From Erysipelothrix anatis (lineage in GTDB: Bacteria > Bacillota_I > Bacilli_A > Erysipelotrichales > Erysipelotrichaceae), in contig NZ_WTSX01000003.1 in assembly GCF_009828745.1 (NCBI RefSeq), positions 1-64,000 of the forward strand: 64,000 bases of DNA. The letters are read 5' to 3'. Positions 1-7,774 of the stretch are shown here, piece after piece. The notes below the pieces were generated by a model. The model saw nothing but the letters and a program-made list of their open reading frames with translations. It did no database searches and was not told the origin of the DNA. Both the position numbers and the translations under genes were made by a program. Positions within the stretch are counted from its first letter, which is position 1. Each line of letters opens with the position of its first letter.

Positions 1-125
1 TGGTCTTTTATTTTTCTATTTAATTGCTTATACTTCATATGGGAGCTCCTTTTAGTCGGGTGGGCTCCTTTTATTATACAAAAACAACCGCACCTTGGTG
101 GTGCGGTTGAGATTTGAATTTAGGA

Positions 126-150
126 AAAGCCAGTTCATCGAACTGGCTTT
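126..150 (-). terminator. Terminator after the first membrane-protein gene
   Basis: A perfect 10-bp stem (AAAGCCAGTT / AACTGGCTTT) with a 5-nt loop lies directly after the stop codon at 152. T-runs follow on both strands, so it may act in both directions. A second hairpin with a 10-bp stem (CAACCGCACC / GGTGCGGTTG) lies at 85-109. The remaining bases 1-84 hold no gene that I can see. Confidence 0.7.
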
Positions 151-151
151 T

Positions 152-655
152 TTAACTATAACTGTATGCATTGATGGCATTTTGCATGTCTTGATAATCC
201 ATGATGCACAAATTCATGACCACATGGCCAATGACCCCGGCAGCAACCGCCGAAGCACCTGCTTTTAGAAAGAGCCCAATTGCATGGTTAATCTCAAACG
301 CTCCGAGAAGCTGAGGTATCGGCATAAATAATGGATAAATGCATGTTATCACTACAACTGTCAAGAATGCGACGCGTCCAAGGAATGTCTTTGGTAGTTT
401 TCGATATACTGGTCGTACATGATACCCTTCAATGTCATATTTACAATTTTGTAAGTCCCGCTTCGTATTATAAAAACCAAAGCCCGAACATAATACACCC
501 AGCCAAATAAGACCCACCAACAAATCCGATTGGACATTGACCATCGTCAGTGCACCCTTGTGTGTGCTAAATGCTACAAAGTAAAAGAACCCATTTATGA
601 GTATATTCATAAACACAAAATCGAACATTATTTTTCGAAACATATAGAAACGCAT
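152..655 (-). CDS. Small polytopic membrane protein of unknown function
   Basis: A 167-residue protein. The ATG at 655 is chosen over one six codons upstream because GTGGGGGAAAAC precedes it at good spacing. Hydrophobic stretches at about residues 10-30, 45-62, 95-115 and 125-150 suggest four membrane segments, with a short polar loop (about 63-90) between the second and third. I recognise no family motif and infer no function. It is transcribed alone and followed by a terminator. The upstream region (656-788) is AT-rich and probably holds its promoter. Confidence 0.6.
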   Translation of the reverse strand: MRFYMFRKIMFDFVFMNILINGFFYFVAFSTHKGALTMVNVQSDLLVGLIWLGVLCSGFGFYNTKRDLQNCKYDIEGYHVRPVYRKLPKTFLGRVAFLTVVVITCIYPLFMPIPQLLGAFEINHAIGLFLKAGASAVAAGVIGHVVMNLCIMDYQDMQNAINAYSYS

Positions 656-788
656 GTTTTCCCCCACAACCATTTCTGGAACTTGATTTTAATATAGTGT
701 TAACTCAACATTTCCATTTTAGCATATTTAAATTTATTTTAAAGATACTCTCTTATGATTTCACAAAATATATCATAAGTGGTTATAG

Positions 789-1136
789 TTACATCGATAC
801 TTTATGATGAACTTTAAGAATGCGGTCATGTTTGACCAATGCATCACACCATGTGTCATCGTGCATCAAAATTCTCAACGTGACCCACTCATCATCAATA
901 TCCATAAATTGTACTACCTGTAAACCACCCTCTACCGTCTTCTTTTTTAGCGCATACAACGCTTCCAATTCAACCGCGAGTGTCTCACCTAAATACTTTC
1001 GCAGATGGTTCTCGATATAATCTTTTTCATTTGTGAGTCGCGCAAGCATGGTGCGAACTGCACGATTTTCTTTTAGCAACTCACTTAAGGCATAAGCGAT
1101 ATAAATTAAGATAACTAAATAAATATACTCCATCAT
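789..1136 (-). CDS. Membrane-anchored coiled-coil protein, partner of the XRE regulator
   Basis: A 115-residue protein with one N-terminal membrane segment (about residues 4-18). A charged, probably coiled-coil region (about 20-70) follows, then a short beta-rich tail. It starts 2 bases after the stop of the XRE-family gene, so the two are almost certainly co-transcribed. The arrangement of a cytoplasmic DNA-binding protein plus a small membrane protein resembles regulator/anchor pairs, but no specific family was recognised. Confidence 0.6.
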   Translation of the reverse strand: MMEYIYLVILIYIAYALSELLKENRAVRTMLARLTNEKDYIENHLRKYLGETLAVELEALYALKKKTVEGGLQVVQFMDIDDEWVTLRILMHDDTWCDALVKHDRILKVHHKVSM

Positions 1137-1138
1137 CT

Positions 1139-1537
1139 CTAACGTCCCCCTTTAGAAACAATTGCACCAATACCTTCAAGGTTGATAACTTTTGATTCAT
1201 TGCCTTTATCTAGTTGAAGCACGATCCATTGTTGATCCATATCTGTGACAGTTCCACTTAAGACAACACCACTCAGATATTCAACATCAACTTGTTTTCC
1301 AATCCATTGTGATACAGCACTTTGACTCCTGACAGTCTGTGTATCACCCTCAATCAGGTCGTATAAACTTGTTTGATACAACAACGCCAACGCATGTAAT
1401 TTATCCAGAGACGGCGCTACATGGCCTGTCTCCCAATTTGAAACAGTCTGCCGTGTTACTTCTATTTCTTGTGCGACATATTCCTGCGTCAGTCCTTTTT
1501 CTTTTCGACAATTTGCCAGTCGATCACCGAGTTTCAT
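1139..1537 (-). CDS. XRE/Cro-type HTH transcriptional regulator
   Basis: A 132-residue protein with an N-terminal helix-turn-helix of the Cro/C1 class at about residues 5-60. TQEYVAQEIEVTRQTVSNWE carries the typical TQ..vA...gvtrqtvs.WE signature. The C-terminal half (about 70-132) is predicted beta-rich and has no recognised domain; it may be a ligand or partner-binding module. The start is supported by GGGAGG eight bases upstream. It is the first gene of a two-gene unit with the membrane coiled-coil protein. Targets are unknown; autoregulation is likely for this class. Confidence 0.85.
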   Translation of the reverse strand: MKLGDRLANCRKEKGLTQEYVAQEIEVTRQTVSNWETGHVAPSLDKLHALALLYQTSLYDLIEGDTQTVRSQSAVSQWIGKQVDVEYLSGVVLSGTVTDMDQQWIVLQLDKGNESKVINLEGIGAIVSKGGR

Positions 1538-1616
1538 ATTAACTACCTCCCCCTTAACTTTAACGAATTCATCATTATTTATCTATCAAATATCGTTTGC
1601 ACCCTTCGCAAATGAA

Positions 1617-1647
1617 AACCCCATGCTCTCAATTGGTGCATGGGGTT
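1617..1647 (-). terminator. Terminator after pepF
   Basis: An inverted repeat AACCCCATGC / GCATGGGGTT (10-bp stem, 11-nt loop) lies just beyond the pepF stop. T-rich flanks occur on both sides. Confidence 0.7.
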
Positions 1648-1654
1648 ACTTTTT

Positions 1655-3454
1655 TTACTTAATAATGAGAGTACGGAGCTCTTCCATACGTTTTCCAAAA
1701 ATTGCGAGTGTTGTATCAATTGCTGTTGTTTCATGCATATCAACACCTGCTTTTTTCAAGACATTAATAGGGTAGTCGCTGCTTCCTGATTTCAAGAAGT
1801 TTAGATACGGCTCAACGTCCCCTCCATTATAAATGGTTTCTGCAAAGAGCGTTGCTGCACTGAACCCTGTTGCATATTGGTAGACATAATAATTGTAGTA
1901 GAAGTGTGGAATTCTCGCCCACTCATACCCAATTTCTTGAGTAGATACTGATTCGCCATAGTAAAATTTATTAAGCGCGTAGTAAGTATCAATTAGGTAA
2001 TCCGCTGTTAATGCAGTACCTTCTTGATCCGCTACGTGAATCATATGCTCAAACTCTGCGAACTGAGTTTGACGGAAAACCGTACCCTTGACGGTATCAA
2101 GGTAATGGTTTAATAAATAAGCACGTACTTTTGGATCTTCGTATTGATCAAGAAGATAGTTAAGTAATAAATTCTCATTCGTTGTCGAAGCAACTTCTGC
2201 CACGAATATTGAATAGTCTCCGTAAATATACGGTTGGTATTTACGCGTCATATAAGAGTGGACCGAGTGCCCTAATTCATGAGCCAAGGTAAACATGTTA
2301 TCAATGTTTTCTTGCCAGTTTAGAAGGATATACGGATCAGTTCCGTATGATCCGGATGAATAGGCACCAGAGCGCTTCCCTTTGTTTTCGACGACATCAA
2401 TCCATCGGTCATCAAAAGCACGTTTCAAGACCGAACGGTACTCATCACCAAGCACTGATAACGCTTCAAGAATAATTTCCTTCGCCTCTTCATATGTAAA
2501 CTTCAAATCAACATCGTCAACCATCGGTACATACATATCGTACATTTGGATATCTTCAAGTTGTAATGCATCATTACGTAGCGTTACATAATCATGAAGC
2601 ATATTAATGTTTTTATGAATTCCATTGATTAGGTTTTCATGAACATTTTCATCAATATCATTCCCGAAAAGGGCTGCTTCACGTGCTGATTTGTATCCTC
2701 GAATATTTGCATTAAAGTTATGAATTTTGACATTTCCAGATAAGGTACTTGCAAGAGTATTCTTAAGATTTCCGTATGTTTCTTGCATTGCTTTAAACGC
2801 ACGTTCACGAACTTCACGATTCGGATTTTCCATAAACAAGGAATAGCGACCATGTGACAGCTGAACCTCATTACCATTCTCATCTTTGATTGATGGGAAC
2901 TGAATATCCGCGTTATTAATCATTCCAAACGTTGTGGATGGAACATTGAAAATCTCGCCTGCAGAAGCAAGAACACGTTCCTCTTTATCACTTAAAATAT
3001 GAGCACGTGATTTAAACAATCTCTCAAAGTCGTGCGTATATAGTTTTAATGCGTCGTTTGATTCAATATAACCACGAATGGTGGATTCATCCACCGCAAG
3101 AATCTCAGTATTGTAAAAAGAGAAACTCGAGCTGAATTTTGCAGCCAGCGTTTGGACGCGACCATTCATTGCTTGATATGTTGGATTGGTTGTATCAACA
3201 TCAAAACTTAGATGTGCATAAATATAGAGAACTTCTAAACGAAAACTCAACTCATCTCTAAATTTTAGACCTGCTAAGAGTGCTTCAGCACTTTTACCTA
3301 AGGTTCCTTGGTATGACGCAACTTCTTCTAATTGTTTTTCGATAGCACTGTATTCTTCATTCCACGCTGCATCGCTTTCAAACATTGGTTTTAAATTCCA
3401 TGTATCTTTTTCTGCGACTTCTGAACGAAGTGGTAATTCATAATGATCTGACAT
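1655..3454 (-). CDS. pepF: Oligoendopeptidase F (M3 metallopeptidase)
   Basis: A 599-residue protein, the usual length for bacterial PepF. The M3 zinc motif HELGH sits at residues 392-396 inside MFTLAHELGHSVHS. The two histidines bind zinc, E393 is the catalytic base, and a downstream glutamate in the FVAEVAST segment should be the third ligand. The enzyme is cytoplasmic and hydrolyses peptides of roughly 7-17 residues, acting after oligopeptide uptake or in peptide turnover. The N-terminus (LRSEVAEKDTWNLKPMF) is typical. It is monocistronic, with a terminator downstream and tRNA genes upstream. Confidence 0.95.
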   Translation of the reverse strand: MSDHYELPLRSEVAEKDTWNLKPMFESDAAWNEEYSAIEKQLEEVASYQGTLGKSAEALLAGLKFRDELSFRLEVLYIYAHLSFDVDTTNPTYQAMNGRVQTLAAKFSSSFSFYNTEILAVDESTIRGYIESNDALKLYTHDFERLFKSRAHILSDKEERVLASAGEIFNVPSTTFGMINNADIQFPSIKDENGNEVQLSHGRYSLFMENPNREVRERAFKAMQETYGNLKNTLASTLSGNVKIHNFNANIRGYKSAREAALFGNDIDENVHENLINGIHKNINMLHDYVTLRNDALQLEDIQMYDMYVPMVDDVDLKFTYEEAKEIILEALSVLGDEYRSVLKRAFDDRWIDVVENKGKRSGAYSSGSYGTDPYILLNWQENIDNMFTLAHELGHSVHSYMTRKYQPYIYGDYSIFVAEVASTTNENLLLNYLLDQYEDPKVRAYLLNHYLDTVKGTVFRQTQFAEFEHMIHVADQEGTALTADYLIDTYYALNKFYYGESVSTQEIGYEWARIPHFYYNYYVYQYATGFSAATLFAETIYNGGDVEPYLNFLKSGSSDYPINVLKKAGVDMHETTAIDTTLAIFGKRMEELRTLIIK

Positions 3455-3550
3455 ATTGCACCTCTATTCTATTGTGGGTAATGACCCATTGCTTATATTT
3501 TATCATAAATTTACGAAGATGCTTTATGTAATCATTTTCATTACTCGCAT

Positions 3551-3578
3551 AAAAAAAACTCACTTCATTGAAGTGAGT
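3551..3578 (-). terminator. Terminator of tRNA-Glu copy 1
   Basis: The stem ACTCACTTC / GAAGTGAGT with an ATT loop is followed on the minus strand by eight Ts. It lies 12 bases beyond the tRNA 3' end. Confidence 0.85.
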
Positions 3579-3590
3579 GTTAATTACAAT

Positions 3591-3666
3591 TGGTGACCCG
3601 TACGGGATTCGAACCCGTGAATGCATGCGTGAAAGGCATGTGAGTTAACCGTTTCTCCAACGGGCC
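3591..3666 (-). tRNA. tRNA-Glu (UUC), copy 1
   Basis: A full cloverleaf on the minus strand: acceptor GGCCCGT pairs with ACGGGTC, the D-stem is GAG/CTC, and the anticodon stem CATGC/GCATG carries loop CTTTCAC (anticodon UUC). The T-arm is ACGGG-TTCGAAT-CCCGT, and CCA is encoded. It is identical to the copy at 4127-4202. It has its own promoter upstream (3707-3735) and its own terminator. Confidence 0.97.
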
Positions 3667-3706
3667 AACTGTGCGTTATTGATGTTTATCTTTTTAGCGC
3701 TTTTGT

Positions 3707-3735
3707 ATTATAGCAAGATTGGTTATTGATGTAAA
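3707..3735 (-). promoter_or_regulatory. Promoter for tRNA-Glu copy 1
   Basis: On the minus strand TTTACA is followed after exactly 17 bases by TATAAT, with an extended TGC before the -10 box. It lies inside a 116-base spacer between tRNA-Asn and tRNA-Glu of copy 1; copy 2 has only 6 bases there. Confidence 0.75.
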
Positions 3736-3782
3736 GTGTTTTTTACACTTATTTTCAACACCACTTTTTCTAAAAAATAAAA

Positions 3783-3858
3783 TGGCGCTTGTTGCAGGAC
3801 TCGAACCTGCGACCCACTGGTTAACAGCCAGTTGCTCTACCGACTGAGCTAAACAAGC
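3783..3858 (-). tRNA. tRNA-Asn (GUU), copy 1
   Basis: A cloverleaf on the minus strand: acceptor GCTTGTT pairs with AACAAGC, and the anticodon stem ACTGG/CCAGT has loop CTGTTAA (anticodon GUU). The T-arm is GCAGG-TTCGAGT-CCTGC, and CCA is encoded. It is identical to the copy at 4209-4284. The nearby GatCAB amidotransferase may act on misacylated Asp-tRNA(Asn) if this organism uses the indirect route. Confidence 0.97.
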
Positions 3859-3876
3859 ATCGCTTAACGCTCATAA

Positions 3877-3905
3877 AATATAACATACATCCCTACTGTA
3901 AGCAA
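3877..3905 (-). promoter_or_regulatory. Promoter for tRNA-Asn copy 1
   Basis: The minus strand reads TTGCTT, a 17-base spacer, then TATATT, about 20 bases before the tRNA 5' end. The sequence around the -10 box resembles that upstream of copy 2, which indicates that the promoter was duplicated with the gene. Confidence 0.65.
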
Positions 3906-4084
3906 GCAAATTTCCACTTTTTAAGGATAATTTTTTTAACGCATTATCATCAGTGGGTATTCTGCACTTTTTTAACAATATAGTCGCTGTTAACTACTGT
4001 ATTTGTGTGGTTTATATCAAATTTTTTATGACTGATTTTTCCTATGCTGATGTCTTGACCCTCAATTCGAAAGTGTCAAAGTAT

Positions 4085-4113
4085 AAAAAAAAAAGCAACA
4101 TTCGGAATGTTGC
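4085..4113 (-). terminator. Terminator of tRNA-Glu copy 2
   Basis: The stem GCAACATT / AATGTTGC with a CGG loop is followed on the minus strand by ten Ts. Confidence 0.85.
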
Positions 4114-4126
4114 GTTAATCACACTT

Positions 4127-4202
4127 TGGTGACCCGTACGGGATTCGAACCCGTGAATGCATGCGTGAAAGGCATGTGAGTTAACCGTTTCTCCAACGGG
4201 CC
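4127..4202 (-). tRNA. tRNA-Glu (UUC), copy 2
   Basis: The sequence is identical to the copy at 3591-3666. It lies 6 bases downstream of tRNA-Asn copy 2, so the two form one transcript ending at the terminator at 4085-4113. Anticodon UUC and an encoded CCA are visible. Confidence 0.97.
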
Positions 4203-4208
4203 AATAAA

Positions 4209-4284
4209 TGGCGCTTGTTGCAGGACTCGAACCTGCGACCCACTGGTTAACAGCCAGTTGCTCTACCGACTGAGCTAAACAAGC
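4209..4284 (-). tRNA. tRNA-Asn (GUU), copy 2
   Basis: The sequence is identical to the copy at 3783-3858. It is the first gene of a compact Asn-Glu transcript with its own promoter at 4303-4331. Confidence 0.97.
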
Positions 4285-4302
4285 ACTGCTTAGTGCTTAT
4301 AA

Positions 4303-4331
4303 AATATACCATACAAGATATCGGAACGCAA
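4303..4331 (-). promoter_or_regulatory. Promoter for the tRNA-Asn/Glu pair, copy 2
   Basis: The minus strand reads TTGCGT, a 17-base spacer, then TATATT, ending about 19 bases before the tRNA-Asn 5' end. Confidence 0.65.
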
Positions 4332-4373
4332 GCCTTTTCTTTAAATAAATATTTATTATCTTTTGGAATAGAA

Positions 4374-4397
4374 AATACGGCTATTTAAAGCCGTATT
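4374..4397 (-). terminator. Terminator after the O-antigen-ligase-like gene
   Basis: The stem AATACGGCT / AGCCGTATT (9 bp, 6-nt loop) lies directly before the stop codon at 4399, with a short T-run after it on the minus strand. Confidence 0.7.
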
Positions 4398-4398
4398 A

Positions 4399-5577
4399 TT
4401 AGAATTTATTACGATTTGGAATGCAGAAAACAACCGCAAATAGTAAGATTGTTTGAATGTAATATATCGGAATATCGAAGACACCATAAACTAAAAATGC
4501 CACGAGTAAAGAGATTGCGAGTGGATAGTCTAAATAGTATGCATTGTTATAGACATCAACTGCTCTTTCTATAATAAACAACGTTAAGATACCCGTTCCG
4601 ACAATACCAAGACTTAATAAACTTTCGATAAAGATATTATGTGCATGAGTATTGTCAAACAACAAAGCATATGAAAATAGACCGTGACCCCACCATGGTT
4701 CTTTAATTATCGCATCCATTGCATTATCCCAAATATGGAAGCGAATGGACGAATGATCAGCAACTTCCATGAACCGTGGAAAAATTGAAGGGTTGTTCAT
4801 AATAAAGATCCCAACGATGCAGCCAATAAACACCAGAATTTTAAGCTGTGTCCATTTCCTTTGCACCAAGATAACCCCTACAAGCCCCACAGCGAGACCT
4901 AAGAGGATGGATCGAGTTCCTGTTAGGAATAATGCGTATGTATTGATTAGGAATGCTCCAGCGTAAAAGAGGAGCAACTTATAGTTTTTAAATGTAAGTT
5001 GAAATTGAATTTGGTTAAAGCAAACTAATAGAACAATTAGCAAAATGAATGCGTAGAAGTTGGGATTATCAAATGTTGAATAAGCACGATAGTAACCATC
5101 TCCATAAGGAGGAAGTTGCCACGCCGGCATATGTCCAACATTAAACCACGCCATTACCTTCGTCGCAAGGTCCGAAAACCATTGTGGACGGTACTGAATA
5201 AATATAAAGAAAAAGTTAAACAGCGAACTCCACACAATATAGTATTGCATCTTCATGTAGTTACGTGGCGTAATGCGCCGTTTAACCGCACCGACATACG
5301 CAATTATATAAAGCATAAATATTGCTGCCAGAAGCCCCAAAACGTTGTTGTTAACATATGCTACGGCGATTAGGTAAGCAATCAGCGGCCAAATGAAACT
5401 TTTAAAACTGATGTCTTTAAACTTCACCCATTCATATGCAACATATACTCCTAACGCAATGAGACTTGGATACATAACATAGTTCGGCAAAAACAAGACA
5501 AAAATCAAGAGGAATAATAAATTCTCTTGAAATTGTTGATTTAATCTTTTACCAATTGTCATTATGTCTGTCATCAT
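4399..5577 (-). CDS. O-antigen ligase/polymerase (Wzy/WaaL)-like membrane protein
   Basis: A 392-residue protein with about ten hydrophobic segments. The segment near residues 300-345, with HAHNIFIESLLSLGIVGTG, matches the Wzy_C/O-antigen ligase family, whose conserved H..xHN.fl..l.e.GiiG loop faces outside and joins or polymerises lipid-linked glycans. It may act in capsule or wall-polysaccharide assembly. No glycosyltransferases are adjacent, so the substrate is unknown. The start (two adjacent ATGs at 5577 and 5574) lacks a good ribosome-binding site and is uncertain. The upstream operon is closed off by a terminator, so the gene is probably monocistronic. Confidence 0.85.
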   Translation of the reverse strand: MMTDIMTIGKRLNQQFQENLLFLLIFVLFLPNYVMYPSLIALGVYVAYEWVKFKDISFKSFIWPLIAYLIAVAYVNNNVLGLLAAIFMLYIIAYVGAVKRRITPRNYMKMQYYIVWSSLFNFFFIFIQYRPQWFSDLATKVMAWFNVGHMPAWQLPPYGDGYYRAYSTFDNPNFYAFILLIVLLVCFNQIQFQLTFKNYKLLLFYAGAFLINTYALFLTGTRSILLGLAVGLVGVILVQRKWTQLKILVFIGCIVGIFIMNNPSIFPRFMEVADHSSIRFHIWDNAMDAIIKEPWWGHGLFSYALLFDNTHAHNIFIESLLSLGIVGTGILTLFIIERAVDVYNNAYYLDYPLAISLLVAFLVYGVFDIPIYYIQTILLFAVVFCIPNRNKF

Positions 5578-5593
5578 AGTTATTTTACCACAA

Positions 5594-5625
5594 GAAAAAG
5601 TGACAACTATAACAATAGTGTCACT
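5594..5625 (-). terminator. Terminator of the pcrA-gatB operon
   Basis: The stem AGTGACAACTAT / ATAGTGTCACT (one mismatch or bulge, 4-nt loop) is followed on the minus strand by five Ts, just beyond the stop at 5639. Confidence 0.8.
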
Positions 5626-5638
5626 TCATGCTATTCAA

Positions 5639-6316
5639 TTATTCTGTTCCTTCTTCTGAAGGTACATCATTGCCAGATTCTGTATCAGTAGCTGCTTCTT
5701 TTTGTTCGCCTTCTTTTGATTCAGACTCTCTTAGTTTTTCCACAAATTCTGGTGCTGTTGCTTCACTTACAAGTTTTCCAACAGGTGCTTCTTGTTGGGA
5801 TGATTTTGAGTAAATATAGTAGATAAAGTTTGGTCTTTGTTCTTCAGTTGGTTTAACCATATTGTAGACATTAATTTCAATATCGTACATTTTTTTCGAA
5901 TCAGAAGCTGTGAAATACTCTCCCACAGGTAGTGTTGCTACGGTAGTTTCATAAACTTGGTTCGCAATTGATGCAATGGCATTTTTATCAGTACCTTCCG
6001 CAACTTTAACGTTGATACGCACTGTTGCAGTCTCGAGTTCATATTTTACACTTTCAGCGACACCTAATGCTTCGACATTTTTTTGTATCGTTTCAAGCGC
6101 CGTAGTTTCAATAGCTGGTGTTAAATCACCATCAAAGCGATTTCCAATAATTGGTTCACCACGTACTCCTGTTGCTGATAGGATTGTATATCCGAGGAAT
6201 ACTGTTGGAATTGCAATAAGAACAAGGCACACTATGATTGCATAGAATGACCAGTCATGTTTCTTTTTAGTTTTATTTTTGGGTTGTTTAATTTTTGGAT
6301 CTTGTTTTTGAGTCAT
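5639..6316 (-). CDS. Single-pass membrane protein of unknown function, last gene of the gat operon
   Basis: About 225 residues. A basic N-terminus (QDPKIKQPKNKTKKKHDW) precedes one membrane helix (about residues 26-50). An extracellular region with alternating beta/alpha character follows, and then an acidic tail rich in Glu and Ser (about 190-225). The second of two ATGs is preferred because AAGGAGG lies six bases upstream. It sits 36 bases after gatB and before a strong terminator, so it belongs to the pcrA-ligA-camS-gatCAB transcript. No family was recognised. The topology (N-in, most of the chain outside) suggests an envelope role. Confidence 0.65.
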   Translation of the reverse strand: MTQKQDPKIKQPKNKTKKKHDWSFYAIIVCLVLIAIPTVFLGYTILSATGVRGEPIIGNRFDGDLTPAIETTALETIQKNVEALGVAESVKYELETATVRINVKVAEGTDKNAIASIANQVYETTVATLPVGEYFTASDSKKMYDIEINVYNMVKPTEEQRPNFIYYIYSKSSQQEAPVGKLVSEATAPEFVEKLRESESKEGEQKEAATDTESGNDVPSEEGTE

Positions 6317-6355
6317 CATGATCCTCCTTATTATTTAATATAAATTGTATACGAT

Positions 6356-7774
6356 TTATATTTTCTGCGCAAGCACACGTAATACAAGTTCATTGGTTAA
6401 GCGTGGATTTGCTTGTCCTTTAGAAAGTTTCATGACTTGACCAACGACAAATTTAATTGATTTGTCCAGCCCATTTTTATAGTCTTCAATAACTTGTGGA
6501 TTTGCTTCCAGTACAGATTCAATCCAAGCTTCAATAGCGCCTTCATCGTTAATTTGAACCATCCCAGATTTCTTGATGACTTCTTTTGGAGATTCCCCTT
6601 CAACCATTTTTGCGAAAACGTCTTTTGCTTGTTTTGATGAAATAGTATTGGAATGAATTGCTTCTATAAAGTCATTAAAATATGCAGGCTTAATCCATGA
6701 TTCTAAGCATTGTTCGCCTTTTTTATCAAAAACGGCAAGGATATCTTGTGTTAACCAGTTAACAATTAATTTTGCTTGTGAATTTAAAGCACTGACTGTA
6801 TCAAAATAATCTGCAATCTCTTGATTACGGACAAGAACCGTTGCATCATACATGCTTAATCCTAAATCATTGTGGTATCGCATTACACGTGCAACCGGTA
6901 GTTCAATGCTTTCTTGATTTAGCATTGCTTCTGGAATACGGATTGGCGCGATATTCGGTTCTGTAAAGTAACGATAATCGACAGCACTTTCTTTGGTACG
7001 CATTCCGACTGTTGCTTGTTGTTTTTCATCAAAACGACGTGTCTCAGTCACAACTTTGTCACCACTTTCGATCACATTTCTTTGACGTTCAATTTCAAAC
7101 TCTATGGATTTTTGAACGTTGCTTATAGAGTTTAAGTTCTTAATTTCAACTTTAGTTCCAAAAGCTTCTTGACCTTCTGGGCGGATTGAAATATTCACAT
7201 CACAACGAAGTGATCCTTCATCCATACGCCCATCCGAAATTCCTAAATAGATTACCAAAAGACGTAGTGCATCAACATAGGCTGCTGCTTGTTCGCCAGT
7301 ACGGAAATCGGCTTCAGTAACGATTTCGAGTAGTGGTGTCCCGGCACGGTTAAAGTCAATTAAAGTATTTTCCCCTTCATGGAATTGCTTGGCTGTATCT
7401 TCTTCCATATGGAGTCGATTAATTCGTACCGTCATCATCTCTTCGTTTACCAGAATATTAAACAATCCGTTTTGTCCGAGTGGGTAGAATTGTTGTGTAA
7501 TTTGGAAACCTTTCGGCAAATCTGAGTAAAAATAGTTTTTGCGGTCAAAACGAACTAAATCATCGATTTCGCAATTAAGCGCCTGAGCTAACTTAACGCC
7601 ATATTCAACTGCCCGTTTATTAACTTGTGGTAACGTTCCAGGCATGCTCAGATCAATTTCATTGATTGCTGTATTTGGTTTTAAACCATAGCCTAAAGGA
7701 GCTCCGGAGAACATTTTAGATTGTGTCTTGAGTTCACAGTGAATCTCAATACCGATAACTGCTTCGTAATTCAT
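6356..7774 (-). CDS. gatB: Asp/Glu-tRNA amidotransferase subunit B
   Basis: A 472-residue protein, normal for the family. The N-terminal GatB domain begins MNYEAVIGIEIHCELKT and contains PGTLPQVN and YFYSDLPKGFQITQ. The C-terminal YqeY-like tRNA-binding tail ends near residue 472. Together with GatA and GatC it converts Glu-tRNA(Gln), and Asp-tRNA(Asn) where needed, to the amidated form in the cytoplasm, using ammonia from GatA. Its ATG overlaps the gatA stop by one base (TAATG), indicating translational coupling. Confidence 0.97.
   Translation of the reverse strand: MNYEAVIGIEIHCELKTQSKMFSGAPLGYGLKPNTAINEIDLSMPGTLPQVNKRAVEYGVKLAQALNCEIDDLVRFDRKNYFYSDLPKGFQITQQFYPLGQNGLFNILVNEEMMTVRINRLHMEEDTAKQFHEGENTLIDFNRAGTPLLEIVTEADFRTGEQAAAYVDALRLLVIYLGISDGRMDEGSLRCDVNISIRPEGQEAFGTKVEIKNLNSISNVQKSIEFEIERQRNVIESGDKVVTETRRFDEKQQATVGMRTKESAVDYRYFTEPNIAPIRIPEAMLNQESIELPVARVMRYHNDLGLSMYDATVLVRNQEIADYFDTVSALNSQAKLIVNWLTQDILAVFDKKGEQCLESWIKPAYFNDFIEAIHSNTISSKQAKDVFAKMVEGESPKEVIKKSGMVQINDEGAIEAWIESVLEANPQVIEDYKNGLDKSIKFVVGQVMKLSKGQANPRLTNELVLRVLAQKI

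Noticed and set aside
40-78. GGCTCC/GAGCTCC motifs as a terminator hairpin
   Set aside because: The two CTCCTTTTA copies are direct repeats and do not pair; the real hairpins are at 85-109 and 126-150.
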